64,000 bases of DNA from Bacillus thuringiensis (GTDB lineage Bacteria > Bacillota > Bacilli > Bacillales > Bacillaceae_G), in NCBI RefSeq assembly GCF_022095615.2, contig NZ_CP155559.1, forward strand, positions 1,113,501 to 1,177,500, written 5' to 3'. A model generated the notes under the pieces. It was given only the letters and a program-made list of their open reading frames with translations. It was not told where the DNA came from and ran no database searches. Shown here in pieces: positions 17,066 to 25,519 of this stretch. The position numbers were made by a program, and so were the translations under genes. Position 1 is the first letter of the stretch, and every line of letters begins with the position of its first letter.

Positions 17066-20000
17066 ATGCAGAGTAAATCATTGAAAACGAGATTTATACG
17101 ATCGTTACCTGGAAGAATTCGAATTGAAATATATAAACTGAAATACAATATGAACATGGCGAACTTGATAGTAGAACGTTTTCGTGACGTGGAAGGTATT
17201 TATCAAGTGAGTCCCTCTATTTCTACAGGAAGAGCCCTTATTACTTACGATATCAACAAGACCTCTCTACATACAATTTGTGAAATAATTAAACTCCTAG
17301 AAGAACAAATTACAAAGAATAATAACCTTAATAATATGGAAGAAACGAAGAAAGTAGAAGATTCTTCATCTAGTGTAATTTCTTACGAGAAAAAAGGTGA
17401 AGGTGTTCCGTTACCGCTAGCGCTTTCGGTCGTTGGATTAGGTGCTTTCGGTATAAAACAATTATTTATGGGAAGATCTGCTTTAGCTAGAAGCCCAGGA
17501 CTTTTTTACGTATCAGGTGCTTTATCTGTTGTGACGGGATATCCGTTTCTGAAACGTGGATTCAAAAAAATGATTGCTAGCAAAAAGGTGAATTCGGATC
17601 TTGTGCTTGGTATAGGGACGTTAGCGCTAGCACTTGCGCGAGAAAATATTGTCGTGCTAGCAGGACTTAGTCTATTAAATTATTTAAATTGGAAGCGTAG
17701 TCAAGCGAACATAAATGAAGAAACATATTCGTATAAAGAACGGATTTTATCCCCAGAGATTAGAGCATACAGTGAAAAGCAATCGAAATGGGGTATGCTT
17801 TTTGGCGGGGCAACATGGGCATTTACGAGAAATCCGTTACGCGGAATGGCGGTCTTATTAGCTGCGAATCCGAAACCGGCTGTTTCGTCTGCTGAGTATG
17901 CATGGAGACAAGGAGATCTCGTTGCGAGAGAAAGAGGATACCTTATTCCAAATGAAGGATCGTTATCTCAATTGTCCAGAACGAGAACGATCGTATTTGA
18001 CGATGTTTCTCGTATATTCCGTAATGAAGAAGCGGAGCTTAGCTGTATTTCAGAAGATGAAGGGCAAGTTCTGTGCACGGCAGCCTCATTACTGGAGAAA
18101 AGTGAGCATGATTGGAAAGATGAGGTTGTGCAACGAGCGAAGCAAACAGGAAGAACGTTAAGAAAGGCTTTTGAAATCGAGATGGATGAAGAAGGGATAA
18201 AAGGTGAAATACAAGGTATCCCATCTTTTTCCGGTAGTAAAGAATTTATAGAACGAAATGGTGTAGATATAAGCCTTTATGAGTTAGAAGCGAAGAGACT
18301 GAACAAAGAAGGGTTTAACGTTCAGTTTGTTGCTAAAGGTCAAAAATGCCTCGGATTGTTAGCTGGATCAAAAATAGCAATTGTTCCTGAGTTTGCAGAC
18401 ATCTTTCATCAGTTAAACGAAAATAAATGGGCGATAGCTGTTATGGGAAATAGTTTAAATATGAATGAGGGTGTTCTAACGCAATACGGTATTGATACAA
18501 GTTGGCAACATAGCGATGTTGTAGAACGTGTAGAGCGTATCCGTTTGAATGGGGAAGAAGTGTTATTTGTATGTGAGGAAAAGATTGAATTCCCGTCAAT
18601 ATCTCACTATGAAATGAAAAATGTCTTTCAATCAATGGCGTATGCAAAACGAATCGATTTATTGGTGAAAGAACATTTTCGAGTAGCAAAAATGTGGAAT
18701 ATTGCCGGTGAGATGCTGGCTGTTTGGTCTATATTTACGGCGCCTGTTATCGCTTTATTGGCGAATGCTCTATCTTTAACGTTTTTATCTAGAGCGAAGC
18801 GGGTGAGTGAGAAGATTTTTTCTAATGAAGAGATAGTAAATAGGAACGAATCCGCAGCAAGAGAACCTTCTATGAAATGGTATACACTCTCGCAAGAAGA
18901 CGTAATAGATGAATTGCAAGTGGAAAAACAGCAAGGATTAAGTGATAGAGAAGTGCAAATGCGACAAGAAAAGTATGGAATGAATAGAATGGAACCGAAG
19001 AAGTCTGTCCCTTGGATTGTGTCATTTATGGGGCAATTTAAAGAGTTCACATCGCTTATTTTACTTGGAGCAGCTGGTTTGTCTGTATTATCAGGCGGGG
19101 TGTTTGATGGATTGGCAATGGGGACAATTCTTATTGTGAATGCGGTAATTGGAACGCTTCAAGAGCGAAAGGCCGAAAAAGTAGTGGAAGCTTTAAATCA
19201 ATTCCGTGCGCCGAATTGTACAGTAATTCGAGCAGGAGAAGAAGTAGAAATAGCAAGTAGTGAGCTCGTTCCTGGGGATATTGTTTGCCTTCAGGCTGGA
19301 GACCGTGTGCCTGCTGACCTTCGTACTATACATTCTTGGAATTTAGAAGTTAATGAAGCGATGTTAACGGGTGAGTCTCTACCTGTTGAAAAGAAAGAGG
19401 ATGCTGTAGGAGAAGAATGTTCGTTAGCGGAGCGGAATAATATGCTCTTTATGGGTACGTCCGTAACGCGCGGTAAAGCGAGAGCTGTAGTAGTGGAAAC
19501 AGGGATGAGCACAGAAATGGGCTATATGATTTCTTTAATGAAAGGAGAAGAAACAGAACCTACACCACTCCAGCAAAAGGTGACGTCTATTAGTAAAACA
19601 TTTATTAAAGGGGCATTTGTAGCTGGTGGTATCGTACTTGTGGCAGGATTACTACGAGGTTTGCCGATTACACAAATGATTACAACATCGGTTGCTCTTA
19701 CAGCATCAGCTGTTCCAGAAGGTTTGCCGATTATGATTACAATCGCTTTAAGCGCAGGGATATTCCGTATGCAAAAGCAAAATGCACTCGTTCGGAAACT
19801 TTCCAGTTTAGAAACGTTAGGCAGAACAACTGTTATTTGCTCTGATAAAACAGGTACTCTTACGAAGAATGAAATGACGGTTAAAGTGATCGCTACGCCA
19901 AATCGTGTATGGAGTGTATCGGGTGATGGATATGAACCGGTAGGTAAGATTTCGGATGTAACGTCATCTAAAGTCGCCGCTGCTGTAGAGATGGAAGTAG

Positions 20001-21604
20001 AAGAAGTGACTTATCATGAAAGTGAAAAAACACCGTTAGAAAATCCAGATTTAGTTCGCGTTCTGCAAATTAGTGTCCTTTGTAACAATAGTAAATTAGA
20101 ACAAGAAGAGAATCAGTGGATCGTGAAAGGTGACCCGACTGAGGGGGCTTTGTTAAGTTTGGCTTCTAAAGCGGGTGTGTCACATGAAGATATGAAATCA
20201 TTTGAACGACATCATGAAGAACCGTTCGACTCTGAAACGAAAATTATGAGTGTTGTTTGTAAGGAAAATGAATCACTGTATAAGTTTTCGAAAGGATCTG
20301 TAGAGGCGATTCTTACTAGATGTAAATGGTATCAACATAATGGTGAAATCTATCCGTTATGTGAACAAGAAAAAGAAGTTATTTTACAACAAAATGAAGG
20401 TTTTGCAGAACAGGCGTTACGAGTATTAGGTTTTGCATACAGTGATGGTGAGAAGGATGAGCTTATTTTTGTTGGGTTAGTTGGTATGATTGATCCTCCG
20501 AAGCCTGAAGTAGAAGAAAGTATTCGTGAAGCGATTGAACTTGGTGTAAAGCCAGTCATGATTACTGGGGATCATCCAACCACGGCGATTTCTATTGCAA
20601 AGCAGACTGGTATTTGGAATCGTGATGATCGTGTTTTAACTGGGATAGAAATTGATCATTTAACAGATGAAGAGCTAAAAAATATCGTGAAAAACACTTC
20701 TGTCTTTGCGCGAGTAACACCGGCCCATAAATTACGCATAGTAACTGCATATCAAGCTGACGGTCAAATTGTTGCGATGACTGGAGATGGTGTGAATGAT
20801 ACGCCTGCTATAAAGAAAGCGAATATCGGTATTGCGATGGGGCAAACAGGAACAGAAGTAACGAAAGAATCTGCAGATCTTATATTGAAAAAAGATCACT
20901 TTGGTTCCATTGTGGAAGGGGTAAAAGAAGGTAGAACGATCATTGGTAATATTCGTAAAGCGGTTGGTTGTTTATTAACGGGAAATTTAGCTGAAGTATT
21001 GGTGACAAGTGCAGCTGTTATTGCAGGGATGCCGATTCCGTTAGTGCCAATTCAAATTTTATTAATGAACCTTATTACAGATGCTTTACCGGCAATGATT
21101 TTAGCTGTAAATCCTGGGAACAAAACGAAGCAAACGAAACGCCAAGATATTGTGGATAAAGAGCTATACAAAAAGGTTGTGACGCGAGGTATATTGCTAG
21201 GGGTAGGATCGCTTGCTTTATTCGGTATGAGTTTAGCTGCTGGTGTGCCTCTTGTAGTAGCGCAAACATCAGCGTTTGCGGCGTTAGTTGCAGGTCAACT
21301 CATTCAAACATTTTCTTGGAGGCAAGAAGGATCAGACGAAACAATGCGTGATTGGTCAAAAGATCGTTTCTTTGTAACAGCGCTAGGGACGTCTTGGCTT
21401 GTATTATTATCAGCTATATATGTTCCGTCATTTGCTCGTATATTCCATACAGTGCCATTAACGCTTATGCAATGGATACCTGTTCTTCTTGTAGCGGGCA
21501 CAGTATCTCAAATTTCGAAACCTATTATTAATTTAATTTCATATAAGAATGATGACTCGGCAAAACCGGTAGTCAAGGAACTAGCATTATTAAAAACAGT
21601 GTAA
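17066..21604 (+). CDS. Giant P-type ATPase: degenerate P1B-like half fused to an intact P2-type cation pump
   Basis: A 1,512-residue membrane protein. Residues 1-75 form an HMA_2-like ferredoxin fold (LPGRIRIEI) without a CxxC metal motif. Residues about 95-590 resemble a P1B ATPase that has lost catalysis: the phosphorylation motif is FDDVSR (D312) instead of DKTGT, and MGNSLN replaces TGDGxND. Residues about 600-1512 form a complete P2-type pump with TGES (768-771), CSDKTGTLT (phospho-Asp D927), KGDP (1021-1024), TGDGVND (1239-1245), PEGLP in M4 and NLITDALP in M6, which favours Ca2+ or Mn2+. ATG at 17066 has the best spacing to AGGAGG. Mycobacterial CtpH/CtpI are of similar size. Confidence 0.9.
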   Translation: MQSKSLKTRFIRSLPGRIRIEIYKLKYNMNMANLIVERFRDVEGIYQVSPSISTGRALITYDINKTSLHTICEIIKLLEEQITKNNNLNNMEETKKVEDSSSSVISYEKKGEGVPLPLALSVVGLGAFGIKQLFMGRSALARSPGLFYVSGALSVVTGYPFLKRGFKKMIASKKVNSDLVLGIGTLALALARENIVVLAGLSLLNYLNWKRSQANINEETYSYKERILSPEIRAYSEKQSKWGMLFGGATWAFTRNPLRGMAVLLAANPKPAVSSAEYAWRQGDLVARERGYLIPNEGSLSQLSRTRTIVFDDVSRIFRNEEAELSCISEDEGQVLCTAASLLEKSEHDWKDEVVQRAKQTGRTLRKAFEIEMDEEGIKGEIQGIPSFSGSKEFIERNGVDISLYELEAKRLNKEGFNVQFVAKGQKCLGLLAGSKIAIVPEFADIFHQLNENKWAIAVMGNSLNMNEGVLTQYGIDTSWQHSDVVERVERIRLNGEEVLFVCEEKIEFPSISHYEMKNVFQSMAYAKRIDLLVKEHFRVAKMWNIAGEMLAVWSIFTAPVIALLANALSLTFLSRAKRVSEKIFSNEEIVNRNESAAREPSMKWYTLSQEDVIDELQVEKQQGLSDREVQMRQEKYGMNRMEPKKSVPWIVSFMGQFKEFTSLILLGAAGLSVLSGGVFDGLAMGTILIVNAVIGTLQERKAEKVVEALNQFRAPNCTVIRAGEEVEIASSELVPGDIVCLQAGDRVPADLRTIHSWNLEVNEAMLTGESLPVEKKEDAVGEECSLAERNNMLFMGTSVTRGKARAVVVETGMSTEMGYMISLMKGEETEPTPLQQKVTSISKTFIKGAFVAGGIVLVAGLLRGLPITQMITTSVALTASAVPEGLPIMITIALSAGIFRMQKQNALVRKLSSLETLGRTTVICSDKTGTLTKNEMTVKVIATPNRVWSVSGDGYEPVGKISDVTSSKVAAAVEMEVEEVTYHESEKTPLENPDLVRVLQISVLCNNSKLEQEENQWIVKGDPTEGALLSLASKAGVSHEDMKSFERHHEEPFDSETKIMSVVCKENESLYKFSKGSVEAILTRCKWYQHNGEIYPLCEQEKEVILQQNEGFAEQALRVLGFAYSDGEKDELIFVGLVGMIDPPKPEVEESIREAIELGVKPVMITGDHPTTAISIAKQTGIWNRDDRVLTGIEIDHLTDEELKNIVKNTSVFARVTPAHKLRIVTAYQADGQIVAMTGDGVNDTPAIKKANIGIAMGQTGTEVTKESADLILKKDHFGSIVEGVKEGRTIIGNIRKAVGCLLTGNLAEVLVTSAAVIAGMPIPLVPIQILLMNLITDALPAMILAVNPGNKTKQTKRQDIVDKELYKKVVTRGILLGVGSLALFGMSLAAGVPLVVAQTSAFAALVAGQLIQTFSWRQEGSDETMRDWSKDRFFVTALGTSWLVLLSAIYVPSFARIFHTVPLTLMQWIPVLLVAGTVSQISKPIINLISYKNDDSAKPVVKELALLKTV

Positions 21605-21617
21605 AGGAGCAATGGAA

Positions 21618-21914
21618 ATGATACGAAAAATTGTTATTGGATCTACTTTAGCGTTAGCGAGTGCCGCTTTATTACCTGTTGTAAGAAATACACTTCGTCC
21701 ACTTGTTGAATCAGGGGCAAAAGGTGTGAAATCTACTTTTGAAACGATTAAAGAAGAAGTAGAAGATATTATTGTAGAAGCGAAAATGGATAGAATGCAA
21801 AAACAATTTGAGAAAGAACTTTCTTACGTTGAAGATGATCATGCTGAAGAGCAAGAGGTAATAGAAGCGGCTGCAAAGGTTGAGGAAATGGAGGAAGTAA
21901 GAAATGACGCATAA
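21618..21914 (+). CDS. DUF5132-like helical protein downstream of the P-type ATPase
   Basis: A 98-residue protein with an N-terminal hydrophobic helix (about 4-22), the RNTLRPLVESGAKG segment seen in DUF5132-type proteins, and a highly acidic coiled-coil-like C-terminal half (many Glu). ATG at 21618 lies 8 bases after AGGAG, while ATG at 21612 is too close. It begins 13 bp after the ATPase stop and overlaps the next gene by 11 bp, so it is certainly co-transcribed. Family recognition is by pattern and not certain. Confidence 0.72.
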   Translation: MIRKIVIGSTLALASAALLPVVRNTLRPLVESGAKGVKSTFETIKEEVEDIIVEAKMDRMQKQFEKELSYVEDDHAEEQEVIEAAAKVEEMEEVRNDA

Positions 21915-22137
21915 AGCTGTTGAACAAGATGTAGATTACCATTTAGAAAAAGCGTTAGAGCATTTTGAACAGGCGCTAGATTTGAGTGTAAAGGCGGCAT
22001 TAGAAAATAAAGCAATGCAAAAAGAGATTGCTACTAAAATGGGGTCCTTCACAGGAGAGATTTTTCAATCTGTTCGTGAAAAAGGAAAAGTGAATCGCAT
22101 GAATATAATGAAGTGGTTCACGCTACCTCGTTTTTAA
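21904..22137 (+). CDS. 77-residue soluble helical protein of the P-type ATPase module
   Basis: A small protein without a membrane segment, predicted mostly alpha-helical (DYHLEKALEHFEQALDLSVKAALENKA), ending in a short aromatic tail (WFTLPRF). ATG at 21904 overlaps the upstream gene by 11 bp and has GGAGG at correct spacing, which implies translational coupling. No family is recognised. Its close coupling argues for a role in the same complex as the pump or its DUF5132-like partner. Confidence 0.68.
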   Translation: MTHKAVEQDVDYHLEKALEHFEQALDLSVKAALENKAMQKEIATKMGSFTGEIFQSVREKGKVNRMNIMKWFTLPRF

Positions 22138-22251
22138 AAAGAGTTATTAATTGGGAGGGATATAGGGAGTTGTTTCTCCCTTATCCATATTCCGTACTAT
22201 GTATGTCACGTTAGTTTCCGGAATGTTCAACAATATGAAGGGGTGAACGAA

Positions 22252-22869
22252 ATGGCAGCATGGATAATGGTATTGGCATTAACATTTTCATCAAGTATCG
22301 ATAACTTAGGGGTAGGAATTTCTTACGGCATTCGAAATATAAAAATTAGTCATCTATCAAACTTTATTATTTCGATAATTTGTTTTTTATTTAGTGTAGT
22401 AGGAATATATTTTGGTTTATGGCTGTCAAAAATTTTACCTGGGATTATGCCAGTTGTAATCGGTTCGTTCTTATTAGTTATAATTGGTCTCCGAATTATT
22501 TTGCTAGCAATTCCTCGTAAGGTTGCAGTGCAAGAGACTGAGGGAGAAGTGGCAGATACAGAAATAAATGGCTTAACGAAAAATATCGGTAAATCTGGTG
22601 AAATCGGTTTTGTAGAGTCTATTTTTCTTGGAATTGGTTTGTCCGCGAATGCACTAACGAACGGTTTAGGAGCAGGGTTATTCGGTTTAAATCCAATTGC
22701 TATTTGTATTGCAGCTGCAGTTGGTAGTTTTATTACAGTGTGGGGTGGAGTTGCGTTAGGGAGAAAAATCGCTCACGTTCGCATCGGTAAATTCACTTTA
22801 GGTCAGTTTGGTACATTGATTAGTGGAACATTATTATTATTTATTGCGTTTGCTGCATTTTTTGATTAA
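22252..22869 (+). CDS. ytaF: Sporulation membrane protein YtaF / MntP-like transporter
   Basis: A 205-residue integral membrane protein with six predicted helices in two related halves, each starting with a SxDNLGVG/SANALTNG-like motif typical of the YtaF-MntP superfamily. MntP proteins export manganese; YtaF is linked to sporulation and its substrate is unproven. GTG at 22243 touches the AAGGGG ribosome site, so ATG at 22252 is preferred. It lies about 115 bp after the ATPase module in the same direction, separated by a GGGAG...CTCCC hairpin (about 22154-22190) lacking a T run. Confidence 0.85.
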   Translation: MAAWIMVLALTFSSSIDNLGVGISYGIRNIKISHLSNFIISIICFLFSVVGIYFGLWLSKILPGIMPVVIGSFLLVIIGLRIILLAIPRKVAVQETEGEVADTEINGLTKNIGKSGEIGFVESIFLGIGLSANALTNGLGAGLFGLNPIAICIAAAVGSFITVWGGVALGRKIAHVRIGKFTLGQFGTLISGTLLLFIAFAAFFD

Positions 22870-22883
22870 TTCATAGAAGGTGA

Positions 22884-23126
22884 GTGAAATTGAGATTACT
22901 GTATAAAAGGCTAAAGTATTCGGAATTAGAGTCGGAGTTGCAATTAGTAGAAAGTGTTTTAACTTCAGGATACTTTATTTTATTAGATTTACTCTTTGTA
23001 TCTTTCTTATTGATGGTGCTAACCTTTTCTCTACATCATTCATTTTTTATGGCAATCGTCATATTCGTGAGTTCTTACATAATTTGCGGTAGTGTATTTT
23101 TATTATTGCGGAAATGGTTAAAATGA
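22884..23126 (+). CDS. 80-residue two-helix membrane protein
   Basis: Two hydrophobic helices (about 28-50 and 54-74) with basic ends; no family recognised. It starts 14 bp after ytaF, probably at GTG 22884 or TTG 22890 (the latter has better spacing from GAAGGTG). A strong terminator follows, so ytaF and this gene close the transport region. Confidence 0.6.
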   Translation: MKLRLLYKRLKYSELESELQLVESVLTSGYFILLDLLFVSFLLMVLTFSLHHSFFMAIVIFVSSYIICGSVFLLLRKWLK

Positions 23127-23130
23127 TTTT

Positions 23131-23163
23131 AAAAAGCTATCTTGAATATAAGATAGCTTTTTT
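23131..23163 (+). terminator. Terminator after the ytaF unit
   Basis: AAAAAGCTATCTT and AAGATAGCTTTTTT arms around a 6-base loop. Confidence 0.88.
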
Positions 23164-23302
23164 GTTTGCAAAATGTAAACATATAAAGGGACTTCTATCT
23201 TGTAAATGGTCAGAAAAATTTGTTAATATAAAGTGTATAGAGGTTGTAGTTATTTTTCTTATAATAACTATGGTTATTCTCGTGAATAAAGGGGAATGAG
23301 AT

Positions 23303-23944
23303 ATGTCTCAAGATAATGAAAGAAGTAATCTTGGATTGTTGTTGAAAAAGTTACTTAAAGAAAAATCTTTATCGATGCGAAAATTGAGTTCGCTTACTGA
23401 TATTGATACCGCTACTATTTCAATGATCGTAAATGGTAAGCGAAAGGCGAATCCGAAGCATTTGCAAAAGTTTGCAGTGAGTCTTAATGTTCCGGTAGGT
23501 GATTTGTTTGTGGCGGCAGGTTATTCTATTGAAACGAAACAGGAGGAGCAATCTGATATTCACGTTTCCATTAATAACATTGAGCACTTACTTGAATCTG
23601 CCCAACTCTATGATCAAAAGTTTAGTATATCGAATGTAGAGCAGCAGTTAGCGAATTATGAACAGTATTCGCAAACTGAAGAAGGGAAAGAAACGATTGA
23701 AAAGGGGTTTCTTGAAAAGATTCAAAAGGTAAGCAGTATTGGTCCATTTATTACTGATTTGAAAGAATTGTATGAGAGATTTACGAAGAAGAAGGGAACG
23801 ACTGCAGAACTTGCTTTAATGGGAAGTGCGCTCATTTACTTTATATTATCGGTCGATGTAATTCCAGATTATATATTTCCAATCGGCTATTTAGATGATG
23901 CGGTTGCGGTACAACTCGTTTTAAATGCACTAATGAAAAGGTAA
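23303..23944 (+). CDS. HTH (XRE) regulator fused to a YkvA/DUF1232 membrane domain
   Basis: A 213-residue protein. Residues 10-70 form an XRE-type helix-turn-helix (SMRKLSSLTDIDTATISMIVNGKRKANPK is the DNA-reading region, in part). A linker of about 80 residues follows, then a YkvA/DUF1232 domain (about 160-213) with the core ILSVDVIPDYIFPIGYLDDAV. YkvA domains are usually stand-alone and membrane-associated, so this is a fusion of a DNA-binding and a membrane-linked unit. ATG at 23303 follows AAAGGGGAATGAG. Its targets are unknown. Confidence 0.8.
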   Translation: MSQDNERSNLGLLLKKLLKEKSLSMRKLSSLTDIDTATISMIVNGKRKANPKHLQKFAVSLNVPVGDLFVAAGYSIETKQEEQSDIHVSINNIEHLLESAQLYDQKFSISNVEQQLANYEQYSQTEEGKETIEKGFLEKIQKVSSIGPFITDLKELYERFTKKKGTTAELALMGSALIYFILSVDVIPDYIFPIGYLDDAVAVQLVLNALMKR

Positions 23945-24020
23945 GATGTTTATATGAATAGATAGATAAAGATATTTATATGCCAATAGTTTGGAATAAT
24001 TGTATCGTTATGAATATACG

Positions 24021-24060
24021 AAAAAGGTGTACCCCGTGTTAGAACGGAGTACACCTTTTT
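24021..24060. terminator. Bidirectional terminator between the HTH-YkvA gene and amt
   Basis: AAAAAGGTGTAC...GTACACCTTTTT stem between convergent genes. Confidence 0.88.
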
Positions 24061-24064
24061 CGTT

Positions 24065-25300
24065 TTAATTAGCGGATTTTTCTACATACTCATAAGCTTT
24101 TTCCCCGTGCATCGAAATATCAAGTCCCATATGTTCTTCGTGCTCATCTACCCGAACAGGGAGGAAGAAGTTGATTGCTTTAATAATGGCATACGTCATT
24201 ATAATTGTGAATGCATATGTTGCTCCAATTGCTACAAGTTGTTTAAATAGTAAAGCGGTATTTCCGTAAAATAATCCGTTAGCACCATCGGCATTTACCG
24301 TAGTAGTTGCAAATAGTCCTGTCGCAATACCGCCCCAAGTTCCGCCGATACCGTGGCATCCAAAGGCATCAAGTGTATCATCATATCCGAATTTCGTTTT
24401 TAAGAAGAAGACAGCGCCGAAGCATAATACGCCGCCGATGGCTCCGATAAGAAGAGCGGCGAAAGGTGTAACGAACCCGCAAGCTGGTGTAATAGCGACT
24501 AGACCAGAAACAACTCCGCAAGCAGCTCCCATCGCAGTCGGTTTTGATTGGAAGAACCATTCTGAAAGCATCCAAGTTAATGCGGAGGCAGCAGCAGCTA
24601 TATTTGTATTAATAAATGCAGTTAAAGCTACGTCGTTTAAAGATAATGCACTTCCGACGTTAAAACCAAACCAGCCGAACCATAGTAAGCCTGCGCCTAA
24701 CATTGTAAATGGTAAATGATGAGGAGAAGTACCGTTTATGTTTTTTCGTTTTCCGAGGAAAATAGCTAATACAAGGCCGGCCACGCCAGATGTAATATGA
24801 ACGACGTTACCACCAGCGAAGTCTAACGCGCCAAGTTCTCTTAGCCACCCGCCGACGCCCCATACCCAATGAGCGACAGGGTTGTAAACGATTGTTGTCC
24901 ATAGGAGGATGAAAATAAGGAAAGCAGAAAATCGCATTCTTTCGGCGAATGCACCTGAAATTAAAGCGGGAGTTAAAATAGCGAACATGAGTTGGAACAT
25001 CATAAATAAATTGTGAGGAATAGTAGATGAGTAGTCTGGATTTGGTGCGTAGGTAACTCCGTTTAAACCGAACCAATCGAGTGTACCGATAAGTCCGTGC
25101 CAATCTGGTCCGAATGATAAAGAATAGCCGATCAAAATCCATTGAATCGAAACGATAGCCATTGCGCTATAACTATGCATTGTCGTACTGAGTACATTTT
25201 TACTCCGAACCATGCCCCCATAAAAAAGTGCTAATCCTGGTGTCATTAACATGACCATTACTGTCGTTACAAACATAAAAACCGTATCTCCCATATTCAT
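24065..25300 (-). CDS. amt: Ammonium transporter (Amt family)
   Basis: A 411-residue membrane protein of 11 helices that conducts ammonium/ammonia into the cell. The twin pore histidines are visible in VVHITSGVAG and DAFGCHGIGGTWGG, and the N-terminal TPGLALFYGG motif is present. Length is normal, with a short C-terminal tail. ATG at 25300 follows GGAGGAG. No glnK gene adjoins it on either side; the downstream gene is convergent. Two exact TGTNAN7TNACA boxes precede it, indicating nitrogen control by a GlnR/TnrA-type regulator. Confidence 0.94.
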   Translation of the reverse strand: MNMGDTVFMFVTTVMVMLMTPGLALFYGGMVRSKNVLSTTMHSYSAMAIVSIQWILIGYSLSFGPDWHGLIGTLDWFGLNGVTYAPNPDYSSTIPHNLFMMFQLMFAILTPALISGAFAERMRFSAFLIFILLWTTIVYNPVAHWVWGVGGWLRELGALDFAGGNVVHITSGVAGLVLAIFLGKRKNINGTSPHHLPFTMLGAGLLWFGWFGFNVGSALSLNDVALTAFINTNIAAAASALTWMLSEWFFQSKPTAMGAACGVVSGLVAITPACGFVTPFAALLIGAIGGVLCFGAVFFLKTKFGYDDTLDAFGCHGIGGTWGGIATGLFATTTVNADGANGLFYGNTALLFKQLVAIGATYAFTIIMTYAIIKAINFFLPVRVDEHEEHMGLDISMHGEKAYEYVEKSAN

Positions 25301-25317
25301 TCTCTCTCCTCCTATAA

Positions 25318-25334
25318 TGTTAGAAAAAATAACA
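25318..25334. promoter_or_regulatory. GlnR/TnrA-type box close to the amt start
   Basis: TGTTAGAAAAAATAACA fits TGTNAN7TNACA exactly. It lies only 18 bp before the amt start codon and abuts its ribosome site, a position expected for repression. Confidence 0.7.
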
Positions 25335-25404
25335 TCAACTTGTTATGTTTCATATCATATTCGAAATGAAATAGAAAATCAACTAAAAATTCAGAAAACT
25401 TTAT

Positions 25405-25435
25405 ACTTCATGTTAGGAAATCTTACATGAAGTAT
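25405..25435. promoter_or_regulatory. Second GlnR/TnrA-type box within a long palindrome
   Basis: TGTTAGGAAATCTTACA (25411-25427) fits TGTNAN7TNACA exactly and is embedded in a longer inverted repeat whose outer arms TACTTCATGT/ACATGAAGTA pair perfectly. The centres of the two boxes are 93 bp apart. It lies between the divergent amt and GH13-like genes and could act on both. Confidence 0.68.
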
Positions 25436-25519
25436 TTTAGGGAGAAAGAAATCAACGTATGCGATTCGTTCAAATAATTGGTATAATATTCTTACAATTA
25501 AAAAACATGGGGGATGCGT

